From: Telluria antibiotica
GTDB lineage: Bacteria; Pseudomonadota; Gammaproteobacteria; Burkholderiales; Burkholderiaceae_D
NCBI RefSeq assembly: GCF_011682055.1
Contig: NZ_JAAQOM010000020.1
Coordinates: 1-64,000, forward strand
Direction of reading: 5' to 3'
DNA: 64,000 nt
Part shown: piece by piece, positions 43,900-53,236 of the stretch
Layout of the letters: the number at the start of each line of letters is the position of its first letter
How positions within the stretch are numbered: position 1 is the first letter of the stretch
The notes under the pieces: generated by a model
Told to the model about the DNA's origin: nothing
Databases searched by the model: none
What the model saw: the letters and a program-made list of their open reading frames with translations, nothing else
Made by a program: the position numbers and the translations under genes

Positions 43900-44608
43900 A
43901 TTCACGACATCGATCCCCGCCCTCCCCCCCACCGCAGCCACCGCGCCCACCGCGCCCCTCGGCAACGGCGGCGGGAAGTTCGGCGGCATCTTCAACGAGG
44001 TGCAGGGCGAAGTGGCCGACTTCATCCAGAACGGCGGCGGCGACTTCGCCACGAGCGCGCAGCTCAGCGCCGAAGGCCGCATGTGGGCCGCACGCAGCCA
44101 GGAAGCGACGGCCGCCGTCATGGGTGACGGCAGCGACACGTCGCCCGACCAGCAGGCTTTCCTGCAGAGCATCGCCCCGTGGGCCAAGGAAGCGGCCGAC
44201 AAGCTTGGCGTGGCGCCCGAGCTCGTGTCCGCGCACGCGGCACTGGAATCCGGCTGGGGCCAGCGTCCGCTGCGCAATACCGACGGCAGTTCATCCCATA
44301 ACCTGTTCGGCATCAAGGCCGGCGCCAGCTGGCATGGCGACGTCGCACAATCGGCCACGACCGAATACGTGGGCGGCGCAGCGATCAAGACGAGCGCGAA
44401 ATTCCGCGCCTACCCGGACCAGGCGAGCGCCTTCCGCGACTATGCGCAGATGCTGATCGACAATCCGCGCTTCCACGCGGCACTCGGCGCAGGCAACAAC
44501 GCCCAGGCGTTCGCCGCCGGCCTGGCCAAGGGCGGCTATGCCACCGACCCGGCGTACGCGGCCAAGCTCGCACGCCTGGCCGGCAAACTGCAGAACGTCA
44601 GCGGTTGA
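43886..44608 (+). CDS. Stand-alone FlgJ-type glucosaminidase
   Basis: 240 aa. The C-terminal two-thirds (about 90-238) is the FlgJ-family beta-N-acetylglucosaminidase domain: VAPELVSAHAALESGWGQRP (catalytic Glu of the AxESGWG motif), SSHNLFGIKAG, TTEYVGGAAIKTSAKFRAYP, and Y-A-T-D-P-A-Y-A-x-K-L. It should cut peptidoglycan so the rod can pass. The rod-binding domain normally fused in front in beta/gamma-proteobacterial FlgJ is instead encoded at 51450. No Sec signal peptide, consistent with flagellar export. Its 3' end overlaps flgA (opposite strand) by 11 bp. Confidence 0.88.
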   Translation: MRHAEFTTSIPALPPTAATAPTAPLGNGGGKFGGIFNEVQGEVADFIQNGGGDFATSAQLSAEGRMWAARSQEATAAVMGDGSDTSPDQQAFLQSIAPWAKEAADKLGVAPELVSAHAALESGWGQRPLRNTDGSSSHNLFGIKAGASWHGDVAQSATTEYVGGAAIKTSAKFRAYPDQASAFRDYAQMLIDNPRFHAALGAGNNAQAFAAGLAKGGYATDPAYAAKLARLAGKLQNVSG

Positions 44609-45311
44609 GCTCCATATCGATCGGCTCGACCGTGCCCGGCCCGGCGACGCGCATGCGCACCACCTGCCCGCTGCCGGCATTGCGCACGCGCACGACCGCG
44701 CCTTTCCCGCCCGCATCCAATGCCTCTCCGGCCATGCTGACTTCGATGCCTTCGCGTCGCGCGACCATCATGACGGCATCCCCCCGCTTCACCAAAACGG
44801 GGCTGCTGAGCTGGCCGCTACGCAAAATGTCTCCTGGGCGCAACATTCGACGAGACATTTGTCCGACCGCGTCGGCCGGATTACTGATCGGGTCGGCAAT
44901 GTTCGAAATATCACGGCGCTCGATCGTGACTTGCGCGTCGGACAATGCCTCGTTGGCCGCGACAGGGGCTGCTGCAATTGCCACCATGGCACTCACGCGG
45001 GCGCGGACGACGTACTCGTACCGCCACCCGGGCGTGTCCGGACAGCGCGCTACGAAGCGCATCCGCTGGGGAGAACGGGTATCGAGCGCTTCGATGGCCA
45101 CTTGCTGTCTGCACGGCGGCGCCGGACGCGGTGTCACGACGGCGATCTCGAATTGCGGTTCGGTCAAGCCCGACGCCGCCATCTGCCTTTCCAGTTCGGC
45201 ACGGGCCGCTTGTTCAATTTGCACCGGAACGGACGGCGCTGCGGCTTGCGCGAACGCAGAAATAAATATCAGTGACGAAGCGGCAAGGGTTGCCTTACAG
45301 AAAGCAATCAT
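44598..45311 (-). CDS. flgA: P-ring assembly chaperone FlgA
   Basis: 237 aa from the start MIAFCKATLAASS, which gives a good signal peptide (about 1-23). The C-terminal SAF domain (LRPGDILRSGQLSSPVLVKRGDAVMMVARREGIEVSMAGEALDAGG...) is diagnostic. Periplasmic chaperone for FlgI. It is divergent from flgB. Confidence 0.93.
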   Translation of the reverse strand: MIAFCKATLAASSLIFISAFAQAAAPSVPVQIEQAARAELERQMAASGLTEPQFEIAVVTPRPAPPCRQQVAIEALDTRSPQRMRFVARCPDTPGWRYEYVVRARVSAMVAIAAAPVAANEALSDAQVTIERRDISNIADPISNPADAVGQMSRRMLRPGDILRSGQLSSPVLVKRGDAVMMVARREGIEVSMAGEALDAGGKGAVVRVRNAGSGQVVRMRVAGPGTVEPIDMELNR

Positions 45312-45384
45312 TAGAGAATAGTGTCTGCGAAAAAAACTGATTCTAACCAATCACACCGAAGTTCAACCGACAGGAGTTCCTGAC

Positions 45385-45744
45385 ATGACGATTAATTTCA
45401 AAGACGCACTGGGTGTGCATGCCGACGCGCTGGAATTGCGCGCCGAGCGCACCAAGGTGTTGGCGGCGAATATCGCGAACGAGAGCACGCCCGGCTACAC
45501 CGCCCGCGACGTCGATTTTGGCGCCATGCTCCAGGACCGCATCGACACGGAGAACGGCGAGCTCAGCCTCTCCGACGACCAGCCCCTGTACCGCGTACCG
45601 TTCCACCCGAGCGCCGACGGCAACACCGTCGAGATCGGCGTCGAACAGGCAGCGTTCGGCCAGAACTCTTCCGATTTCAATACGAGCCTGACCTTCATCA
45701 ACATGCAGTTGCGCGGTCTGGCAAAAGCCATCAACGGTCAATAA
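45385..45744 (+). CDS. flgB: Proximal rod protein FlgB
   Basis: 119 aa: flagellar rod N-terminal motif (RTKVLAANIANESTPGYTARDVDF) and a C-terminal helix (LTFINMQLRGLAKAINGQ). AGGAG is 8 bp before the start. First gene of the flgBCDEFGHIJKL operon. Confidence 0.95.
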   Translation: MTINFKDALGVHADALELRAERTKVLAANIANESTPGYTARDVDFGAMLQDRIDTENGELSLSDDQPLYRVPFHPSADGNTVEIGVEQAAFGQNSSDFNTSLTFINMQLRGLAKAINGQ

Positions 45745-45754
45745 CAGGTCAACA

Positions 45755-46159
45755 ATGGGCTTCAAGGACATTTCTCAGATCGCCGGTTCGGCGATGGCGG
45801 CGCAAACGGTGCGCCTGAACACGATCGCCAGCAACCTGGCCAACGCCGACGTCGCGGCCGGCTCCGAGACGGAAGCCTACCGCGCGCGCAAGCCGGTCTT
45901 CGCGGCCGTCATGGGCAACGAGGGCAGCGCGGGCGTGCGCGTGCTCGACGTGGTCGAGAGCGCGGAGCCGCTGCGCCGCGTGCACGAGCCGGACAATCCG
46001 AAGGCCGACGCCGACGGCATGGTCTATTACACGAACGTCAACGAAGTCTCCGAAATGGCCGACATGATGTCCGCCAGCCGTGCCTTCGAAACCAACGTCG
46101 AAGTCCTCGGACGCATCAAATCCATGCAGCAGTCGCTGCTCAAGCTGGGAGAATCCTGA
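45755..46159 (+). CDS. flgC: Proximal rod protein FlgC
   Basis: 134 aa. QTVRLNTIASNLANADVAAGSETEAYRARKPVF at the N-terminus, the NVNEVSEMADMMSASRAFETNVEVL motif at the C-terminus. Normal length. Confidence 0.95.
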   Translation: MGFKDISQIAGSAMAAQTVRLNTIASNLANADVAAGSETEAYRARKPVFAAVMGNEGSAGVRVLDVVESAEPLRRVHEPDNPKADADGMVYYTNVNEVSEMADMMSASRAFETNVEVLGRIKSMQQSLLKLGES

Positions 46160-46161
46160 TC

Positions 46162-46827
46162 ATGGTGACGACGAACTCCACCACCAACAGCCAGTTCGGC
46201 GGCACCGCGGCGGCGAACGCCGACAAGGTGTCGACGCAGGCGGCCACCAGCGCCAACAAGGACATGTTCACCAAGCTCCTCGTCGCGCAGATCCAGAACC
46301 AGGATCCGCTGTCGCCGCAGGATCCGACCGCGTACGTCAACCAGCTGTCGCAGCTGTCGCAGACGGAAGCGCTGCAGAACCTGTCGTCGACCAGCACGGC
46401 CAGCGCAACCGTGCTGCAAAGCCTGCAGACGCTCGCGATGGGCGGCCAGGTCGGCTCCGACGTCACGGTGGCGACGAACACCCTCAAGCTCGACGGCAGC
46501 AAGGTCTCCGGCACCGTGCAATTGAACGGCCTGTCGGCCGGCACGAGCCTGGTCCTGACCGGCACCGACGGCAAGCAGCATACGATCGACCTGGGCCCCG
46601 GTACGGGCGCGCAGCCGTTCACCATCGATCCGGACGCCCTTGGCCTCGCGCCCGGTTCGTACACGATCCAGGCCAAGCCATCGGACGGCAGCACGCCCAC
46701 GGTCGAAGTCGCGGCACGCCTGAACAGCGTGCACGTGAACGGTACCAAGGTCGTGCTCCAGGTGGCCAACGTCGGCGAGGTCGACCCCTCGTCCGTCACG
46801 GGTTTCAACGGCAAGACCGGCTCCTGA
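46162..46827 (+). CDS. flgD: Hook scaffolding protein FlgD
   Basis: 221 aa. The N-terminal FlgD motif (MFTKLLVAQIQNQDPLSPQDPTAYVNQLSQLSQ, about 34-66) acts as hook cap and export signal; a FlgD-type Ig/tudor hybrid domain follows. It begins 2 bp after flgC. Confidence 0.95.
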   Translation: MVTTNSTTNSQFGGTAAANADKVSTQAATSANKDMFTKLLVAQIQNQDPLSPQDPTAYVNQLSQLSQTEALQNLSSTSTASATVLQSLQTLAMGGQVGSDVTVATNTLKLDGSKVSGTVQLNGLSAGTSLVLTGTDGKQHTIDLGPGTGAQPFTIDPDALGLAPGSYTIQAKPSDGSTPTVEVAARLNSVHVNGTKVVLQVANVGEVDPSSVTGFNGKTGS

Positions 46828-46871
46828 AGCAGGACGCCCTCCCTCGACCGCAACGCATTTAAGGAATCGAC

Positions 46872-48053
46872 ATGAGTTTCGACATCGCACTGTCCGGCAT
46901 CCAGGCTATCAACGAACAACTGGATACCGTCTCGAACAACATCGCCAACGCCGCCACCTATGGCTTCAAGGCAGGCCGTGCCAACTTCTCGTCCGTCATG
47001 GCCGGCAGCCAGGTCAACGGCGTGGAAATCGGTTCGGTCACGCAGAACATCAGCCAGAACGGCAGCACGCAGACCACCGGCCGCGGCCTCGACGCCGCCA
47101 TCGACGGCCGCGGCTTCTTCGTCAGCGTCAACAGCCAGGGCACCTCGCAGTACTCGCGCGTCGGCATCTTCTCGCCCGACAAAAAGGGCTTCCTGATCGA
47201 CAGCAACGGCAACAAGGTGCAGGGCTACGGTCCGACCAAGGGCGGCGCACTCGGCCCGGTGGGCGACATCCAGATCCCGACCGGCCAGATCCCGGCCGTC
47301 GCGACGACCGGCATCAAGTACGTCGGCAACCTGTCGGCCGACTGGACCGTCACGCCGGCCGCCAGCTTCGACATGACCAAGAGCGACACCTACAACATGG
47401 TGAAGCAGTCGATCGCGTACGACTCGCTGGGCACCCAGCACACGCTGTCGCAGTACTTCGCCAAGCAGGACGCGAACACCGTCAACGTGTACTACTCGCT
47501 GGACGGCAAGCCGGTCACGGGTCCGGCCGTGCTGACGTTCGACGCCACCGGCCAGCTGACCGGCGCGACCGGCGGCACGGTCGCCATCCCGGCGGCCAAC
47601 GGTGCGTCGGCCGGCAGCGTCGCCATCGACTACACCGGCACCACCCGCTTCGCCGGCGAAGCCAGCACCACCACGAACCGCAGCGACGGTTATGCGTCCG
47701 GCTCGTTCGTCGGCGTGGAACTGTCCAGCGACGGTTCGCTCGTGGCCAAGTACAGCAACGACCAGTCGCAGGTGGTCGGCACCGTCGCCCTCGCGACCTT
47801 CGCCAACGAAGGCGCCCTGTCGTCGATCAGCAATACCAGCTGGGTCGCCAACGCCGAGTCCGGCGCCGCCCTGATCGATCCGCCGGGCGTGGGCCTGTCC
47901 GGCAAGCTGACGACCGGCGCACTGGAAGGTTCGAACGTCGACATCACGTCGCAGCTCGTGGGCCTGATGACGTCGCAGCGCAACTACCAGGCAAACTCGA
48001 AGGTCCTGACCACCGAAAGCCAGATGATGCAGGCCCTGATGCAGGCCCTGTAA
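46872..48053 (+). CDS. flgE: Hook protein FlgE
   Basis: 393 aa. N-terminal GIQAINEQLDTVSNNIANAATYGFKAGRANFSS, variable middle domain, C-terminal NVDITSQLVGLMTSQRNYQANSKVLTTESQMMQAL. AAGGAA is about 7 bp before the start. Confidence 0.95.
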   Translation: MSFDIALSGIQAINEQLDTVSNNIANAATYGFKAGRANFSSVMAGSQVNGVEIGSVTQNISQNGSTQTTGRGLDAAIDGRGFFVSVNSQGTSQYSRVGIFSPDKKGFLIDSNGNKVQGYGPTKGGALGPVGDIQIPTGQIPAVATTGIKYVGNLSADWTVTPAASFDMTKSDTYNMVKQSIAYDSLGTQHTLSQYFAKQDANTVNVYYSLDGKPVTGPAVLTFDATGQLTGATGGTVAIPAANGASAGSVAIDYTGTTRFAGEASTTTNRSDGYASGSFVGVELSSDGSLVAKYSNDQSQVVGTVALATFANEGALSSISNTSWVANAESGAALIDPPGVGLSGKLTTGALEGSNVDITSQLVGLMTSQRNYQANSKVLTTESQMMQALMQAL

Positions 48054-48065
48054 GCCTGAGACGCC

Positions 48066-48791
48066 ATGGATAAACTGATCTTCACCGCCGTCTCCGGCGC
48101 CGAACGCCTGATGCGTTCGCAGCAGGTGCACGCGAACAACCTGGCCAACCTCGACACGGCCGGCTTCCGCGCCAGCATGGAAGTCGCGACCCAGCAGCAG
48201 CTGGGCGGCTACGGCTTCGACGACCGCCATCTGTCCGTCATGCAGTCGGACATGATCTCGACCCGCGCCGGCACCATCCGCGAGACGGGCCGCCCCCTCG
48301 ACGTGGCACTGGGCGGCCAAGGCTTCCTGGCCGTGCAGTACGGCGACGGCGAAGCCTATACGCGTTCGGGCGAAATCGAGATCGGCCCCGACGGCGCACT
48401 GTCGGTGCACGGCCATCCGCTGCTGGGCGAAGGCGGTCCGATCGTGCTGCCGCAGAACACCGCGGTCGAGATCGGCACGGACGGCACGATTTCCGTGCTG
48501 ACCGAAGGCGCCAAGCAGATGCAGGTCGTCGACAAGCTGCGCCTCGTGAACGCCACGGGCGCCGAACTGACCAAGAACGAGGCCGGCCTCGTCGTCGCCC
48601 GCGACGGCGCCAACCTGCCGACCGACCCGGGCGTCAAGGTGCGCCCGCGCGCGCTCGAAGGCAGCAACGTCTCGGCCGTCGAGGAAATGGTCGCCACCAT
48701 GAGCCTGAACCGCAGCTTCGAGGTGCAGATGCGCCTGTTCAAGGCGAGCGACAGCATGAATGAAGCGGGCAACAAGCTGATCAGCGGCTGA
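48066..48791 (+). CDS. flgF: Rod protein FlgF
   Basis: 241 aa. Starts MDKLIFTAVSGAERLMRSQQVHANNLANLDTAGFRA and ends with the ALEGSNVSAVEEMVATMSLNRSFEVQMRLFKASD motif, typical of FlgF. Confidence 0.94.
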   Translation: MDKLIFTAVSGAERLMRSQQVHANNLANLDTAGFRASMEVATQQQLGGYGFDDRHLSVMQSDMISTRAGTIRETGRPLDVALGGQGFLAVQYGDGEAYTRSGEIEIGPDGALSVHGHPLLGEGGPIVLPQNTAVEIGTDGTISVLTEGAKQMQVVDKLRLVNATGAELTKNEAGLVVARDGANLPTDPGVKVRPRALEGSNVSAVEEMVATMSLNRSFEVQMRLFKASDSMNEAGNKLISG

Positions 48792-48825
48792 CGCACGTCC
48801 AACCTACGAATACAGGAGTGAAACC

Positions 48826-49611
48826 ATGAATCCAGCAATGTGGATCAGCAAGACCGGTGTGCAGGCCCAGGATGCGAAACTTCAGGCCATCGCCAACAAC
48901 CTGGCCAACGTGAACACGGTCGGCTTCAAGCGCGACCGCGTCGTGTTCGAAGACCTGTTCTACCAGGTCGACAAGCAGCCGGGCGCGCAGACGGCCGACA
49001 ACACCGTCAGCAACGGCGTCCAGCTCGGCAACGGCGTGAACATCGTCGGCACGCAGAAGGTGTTCACCAACGGCAGCATCCAGACGACGAGCCAGCCGCT
49101 CGACGTCGCCATCACCGGCAACGGCTTCCTGCAGGTGCGCCGCCCGGACGGCCAGCCGGCCTACACCCGCGCCGGCCAGCTGCAAGTCGATTCGAACGGC
49201 GTGCTGGTCAACGCCCAGGGCCTGCCCCTGGTGCCGCAGATCACCATCCCGAACAACGCCACCTCGCTCACGATCGGCGAAAACGGCATGGTCAGCGCGA
49301 CCGTCCCCGGCAACACCGCGCCGACGGAACTGGGCCAGCTGACCTTGACCACGTTCGTCAACCCGGCCGGCCTGCAGGCACTGGGCGAGAACCTGTTCCA
49401 GGAAACGGCCGCCAGCGGCAATCCGAACGAAGGCAAGGCCGGCGACGGCGCCTTCGGCAAGATCAAGCAGGGCGCGCTGGAGGGCTCGAACGTGCAGGTC
49501 GTCGAAGAGATGGTCGACATGATCGCCGCCCAGCGTACCTATGAGATGAACACGAAGGTGTTGTCGGCCGCCGACAACATGCTGCAATACCTGTCCCAGG
49601 CTTCCCGCTGA
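48826..49611 (+). CDS. flgG: Distal rod protein FlgG
   Basis: 261 aa, exact family length. WISKTGVQAQDAKLQAIANNLANVNTVGFKRDR at the start and EGSNVQVVEEMVDMIAAQRTYEMNTKVLSAAD at the end. AGGAG is upstream. Confidence 0.96.
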   Translation: MNPAMWISKTGVQAQDAKLQAIANNLANVNTVGFKRDRVVFEDLFYQVDKQPGAQTADNTVSNGVQLGNGVNIVGTQKVFTNGSIQTTSQPLDVAITGNGFLQVRRPDGQPAYTRAGQLQVDSNGVLVNAQGLPLVPQITIPNNATSLTIGENGMVSATVPGNTAPTELGQLTLTTFVNPAGLQALGENLFQETAASGNPNEGKAGDGAFGKIKQGALEGSNVQVVEEMVDMIAAQRTYEMNTKVLSAADNMLQYLSQASR

Positions 49612-49613
49612 CC

Positions 49614-50282
49614 ATGAAACGTATCGCCCTCGCCGCCGGGATGGCGGCCAGCCTCGTGCTGACCGGATGCGCCTCGCGCACCCCTCTGCCCACCAACGTC
49701 CCGGAAGACGACGCCCTCGCCCTGCCGAAAACGCAGCCGGTGCGCGGCGGCGTCGGGGGCGGCGTGTTCACCACCGACACCGTCTCGCTGACGTCCGACG
49801 CGCGCGCGTTCCGCGTGGGCGACGTCGTCACCGTCCTGCTGCAGGAAACGACCCAGGCCAGCAAGAAGGCGGGGACCAGCTTTTCCAAGGGCTCGTCCGC
49901 GTCCGTCAATCCGATCGGCGCCCTCGGCAAGACGTTCGGCCGCACGGGCCTGAGCGTCTCCGGCGACCGCAGCTTCAACGGCGACGCCACCAGCACCCAG
50001 CAGAACGCGCTGTCCGGCGCCATTACCGTGCTCGTGCAGGAAGTGCTGCCGAACGGCCTGCTTCGCGTGGCCGGCGAAAAGCGCCTGCAGCTGAACCAGG
50101 GCGAAGAGTTCGTGCGCATCAAGGGCTACCTGCGCGCCGCCGACATCGACAACGAGAACCAGGTGTCGTCGCTGCGCGTGGCCAATGCCCGTATCGCCTA
50201 TTCCGGCCAGGGTTCGCTGGCCGATGCCAACAGCCCCGGCTGGCTGACCCGCTTCTTCACCGGCCCCCTGATGCCGTTCTGA
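49614..50282 (+). CDS. flgH: L-ring lipoprotein FlgH
   Basis: 222 aa. Lipoprotein signal with lipobox LTGC (Cys at about 19), then the FlgH domain (RAFRVGDVVTVLLQETTQASKKAGTSFSKGS..., GLLRVAGEKRLQLNQGEEFVRIKGYLRAADID). Outer-membrane bushing of the rod. Confidence 0.96.
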   Translation: MKRIALAAGMAASLVLTGCASRTPLPTNVPEDDALALPKTQPVRGGVGGGVFTTDTVSLTSDARAFRVGDVVTVLLQETTQASKKAGTSFSKGSSASVNPIGALGKTFGRTGLSVSGDRSFNGDATSTQQNALSGAITVLVQEVLPNGLLRVAGEKRLQLNQGEEFVRIKGYLRAADIDNENQVSSLRVANARIAYSGQGSLADANSPGWLTRFFTGPLMPF

Positions 50283-50289
50283 CGCCCCC

Positions 50290-51450
50290 ATGACCCGATT
50301 CCAACGCATCGTTTCCGCGGCCATGGCCGCCCTGCTGGCCCTGCCGGCATTTGCGGCCCCCGCGCTGCCGAAGACCGCGGCGGCAAGCCCCGACGCGGCC
50401 ATCCTGGCGCGCACCCAGCCGCTACGCAACCTCGTCAGCGTCGAAGGCGTGCGCGAGAACCCGCTCGTCGGCTACGGCCTCGTCGTGGGCCTGAACGGCA
50501 GCGGCGACTCGACGCAGGTGAAATACTCGAGCCAGTCGGTCGTCAACATGCTCAAGCAGTTCGGCGTCAAGCTGCCGGATGGCGAGGAAGCGAAGAACAA
50601 GAACGTGGCCGCCGTCATGGTGTCCGCCGTGTTCCCGCCGGGCTACCGCCGCGGCCAGCAGATCGACGTGACCGTCTCGTCGCTGGGCGATGCGAAGAGC
50701 CTGCGCGGCGGCACGCTGCTGCTGACCCAGCTGCGCGCGGCCGACAACGAAGTGTATGCGCTGGCCCAGGGCAACCTCGTCGTCGGCGGCCTCTCCGCGT
50801 CCGGCAAGAGCGGCTCGTCGGTGACGGTGAACACGCCGACCGGCGGCCGCATCCCGAACGGCGCCCAGATCGAGCGCGAGATCCCGACCGATTTCGCCAC
50901 CCGCCCGCAAGTGCTGCTGCGCCTGCGCCACCCGAACTTCGACACGGCCACGAACGTCGTGAACGCGATCAACCGCCGTTTCGGCCAGGTCGCCACGACG
51001 GCCGACGGCACGAGCGTGGAAGTCGTCGCGCCGGCGAATCCGACCGAGCGCGTCGCGTTCGTCGCCAAGCTGGAAAACATGATCGTGGAAGCGGGCGAGG
51101 AAGTGCCGCGCGTCGTCTTCAATTCGCGCACGGGCACCGTCGTCATCTCCGACGGGCTGCGCGTGAAATCGGCCGCGGTCACCCACGGCTCGCTCAAGGT
51201 CGTGATCTCGGAAAGCTCGGCCGTAAGCCAGCCCGGGCCGTTCTCCAAGGGCCAGACGCAAGTCACGCCGCAGTCGAAAGTCTCGGTCGACCAGGGCTCG
51301 GGCCAGATGTTCCACTGGCCGGCGGGCGCACGCCTGCAGACCATCATCGACACGGTCAACAGTCTCGGCGCGTCGCCGGACGACATCATGGCCATCCTGC
51401 AGGCGCTCGATCAGGCCGGCGCAATCGAAGGCGAACTGGTGGTAATCTGA
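50290..51450 (+). CDS. flgI: P-ring protein FlgI
   Basis: 386 aa with signal peptide (about 1-20). NLVSVEGVRENPLVGYGLVVGLNGSGDSTQ is diagnostic; the C-terminus has LQTIIDTVNSLGASPDDIMAILQAL. The stop shares one base with the next start (TGATG). Confidence 0.96.
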   Translation: MTRFQRIVSAAMAALLALPAFAAPALPKTAAASPDAAILARTQPLRNLVSVEGVRENPLVGYGLVVGLNGSGDSTQVKYSSQSVVNMLKQFGVKLPDGEEAKNKNVAAVMVSAVFPPGYRRGQQIDVTVSSLGDAKSLRGGTLLLTQLRAADNEVYALAQGNLVVGGLSASGKSGSSVTVNTPTGGRIPNGAQIEREIPTDFATRPQVLLRLRHPNFDTATNVVNAINRRFGQVATTADGTSVEVVAPANPTERVAFVAKLENMIVEAGEEVPRVVFNSRTGTVVISDGLRVKSAAVTHGSLKVVISESSAVSQPGPFSKGQTQVTPQSKVSVDQGSGQMFHWPAGARLQTIIDTVNSLGASPDDIMAILQALDQAGAIEGELVVI

Positions 51451-51806
51451 TGCTGAACAACATCCAATCCATCGATCCGGGCAAGCCGGACCAGGCCCCG
51501 GGCGACGACAAGGTCGCGCCCGCCGCATCTTCGCCCGCCGCACCCGACAAGGCGCTCGTCGCCAAGGCGACCAAGGCAGCCATCGAGTTCGAGAGCTTTT
51601 TCATCTCGCACATGCTGCACCAGATGCGCGAGAGCACGCGCACCATCGCCCCGGACGACAGCCCGACCAAGGACAAGGTCAACCAGGACATGACGGACAT
51701 GGTGGACAACATGCTGGCAGGGAATATGGCACACCAGCGCGCGTTCGGCGTCGCCGACGCGATTTTGCGGCAGATATTGCCGGCACCGCTTAATAAAACG
51801 AGCTGA
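51450..51806 (+). CDS. flgJ: Rod-binding domain FlgJ (N-terminal half only)
   Basis: 118 aa: disordered start, then the rod-binding domain (KATKAAIEFESFFISHMLHQMRESTR..., VDNMLAGNMAHQRAFGVADAILRQI). It ends where bifunctional FlgJ would continue into the muramidase; that domain is a separate gene at 43886. Such single-domain FlgJ is the rule outside beta/gamma-proteobacteria. Coupled to flgI by TGATG. Confidence 0.92.
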   Translation: MLNNIQSIDPGKPDQAPGDDKVAPAASSPAAPDKALVAKATKAAIEFESFFISHMLHQMRESTRTIAPDDSPTKDKVNQDMTDMVDNMLAGNMAHQRAFGVADAILRQILPAPLNKTS

Positions 51807-51851
51807 ACGGTCGCCTGTCATTACTGATCACGCACAAGAGAGAGTCGCACG

Positions 51852-53225
51852 ATGAGCATCTTGAACAACGCCCTGTCCGGCGCGCTTGCTTCCCAACTGG
51901 CCCTGTCGGCCAGCAGCCAGAACATCGCCAACCTGCAAACCAAGGGGTACACCCGCCAGTCTGCCCTGCTGTCCGCGGTCGCACCGGCAGCCGGGTCGTT
52001 CCAGGCCGGCAACGGCGTGCGCGTGACCGATCTGATGCGGTTTTCCGACAGCTACAAGACCCAGCAGCTGTGGCGCAGCGCGTCCGACCTGGGTGCACAT
52101 TCGCAGACCCAGCCTTACCTCACGCAGCTCGAACAGGTGATGGGCGACGACAGCGCCAGCCTGTCGAGCGGCATTGACGGGTTTTTCTCGGCGCTGAACG
52201 CCGTGGCCGGCGTCGACCCGACGTCGACCCCGCTGCGCCAGCAGGTGGTGACGGCGGCAAACCTGCTGGGCCAGCGCTTCAACAGCTTGAATAACGTGTT
52301 CAACGCCCAGCTGCAATCCGTGCGCCAGCAGCGCAGCGCGCTCATCGATTCGGCCAACAGCACGATCGGGGCCATCGCCTCGCTGAACGCGCAGATCGCC
52401 AACGCCAACGCGTCCGGCACCAACTCCTCGTCCCTCGTGGACGCGCGCGACCAGGCCATCGACAGCCTGGCCAGCCAGATGGGGCTGGAGGTCAGCGACC
52501 AGCCCGACGGCACGCGCAACGTCTCGCTCAAGACCGGCCAGTCGCTCGTGCTGGGCGGCGTGGCCGGCAAGCTGTCCGTCAGCGGCGGCGCCGCGCAGAC
52601 CTTCAGCTTGACGTTCGCCGGCACCAGCTTCGACCTCGATACCACCAAGGCGGGCGGCCAGCTGGGCGGGTTGTCGGCGTATGAACAGGACACCCTGCTG
52701 CCGCTGCAGCAAGGCGTGGCCGACATGGCCCAGCAAATCGCCGCCAAGGTCAACACCCAGCTCGCGGCCGGCTATGCGATGGACGGCAGCACGCCCGGGA
52801 AGCCGCTTTTCGTCTACAACCCGGGGAGCACGTCGAACATGCTGCAGGTGGCGAGCGGCTTCCAGACGTCCGATCTCGCATTTTCCGGCGACGGCACGCC
52901 CGGCGACACCGGCAACCTGCAGAAACTCGTCGATATCAAGAGCCAGTCGATCACGGTGACCAAGATCGGCACCATGCTGATCAGCGACGCCGACACGCAG
53001 CTCGTCGGCCGCCTCGCCGTCGACAGCCAGCAGAACAAGAACGCCCTCGCCACCACGCAAACGATGCGCAACCAGGCGCAAGCGGACTGGCAATCGACGA
53101 GTGGCGTCAACCAGGACGAGGAAGCCGTGCACCTCGTCGAATACCAGAACATGTACCAGGCCAACATGAAGGTGATGTCCGTCGCGAATGCGCTGTTCGA
53201 CGCCACCTTGCAGATGATGGGTTAA
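51852..53225 (+). CDS. flgK: Hook-associated protein FlgK
   Basis: 457 aa. MSILNNALSGALASQLALSASSQNIANLQTKGYTRQ at the start, the central LNAQIANANASGTNSSSLVDARDQAIDSLASQ region, and the C-terminal EEAVHLVEYQNMYQANMKVMSVANALFDATLQMMG. On the short side for FlgK (often 550-650), as in lateral systems. Confidence 0.95.
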   Translation: MSILNNALSGALASQLALSASSQNIANLQTKGYTRQSALLSAVAPAAGSFQAGNGVRVTDLMRFSDSYKTQQLWRSASDLGAHSQTQPYLTQLEQVMGDDSASLSSGIDGFFSALNAVAGVDPTSTPLRQQVVTAANLLGQRFNSLNNVFNAQLQSVRQQRSALIDSANSTIGAIASLNAQIANANASGTNSSSLVDARDQAIDSLASQMGLEVSDQPDGTRNVSLKTGQSLVLGGVAGKLSVSGGAAQTFSLTFAGTSFDLDTTKAGGQLGGLSAYEQDTLLPLQQGVADMAQQIAAKVNTQLAAGYAMDGSTPGKPLFVYNPGSTSNMLQVASGFQTSDLAFSGDGTPGDTGNLQKLVDIKSQSITVTKIGTMLISDADTQLVGRLAVDSQQNKNALATTQTMRNQAQADWQSTSGVNQDEEAVHLVEYQNMYQANMKVMSVANALFDATLQMMG

Positions 53226-53236
53226 GGGAGAACAGC

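Noticed and set aside
46140..48416. 758-aa minus-strand ORF over flgD-flgE-flgF
   Set aside because: Antisense of three recognised flagellar genes; no motif in the product.
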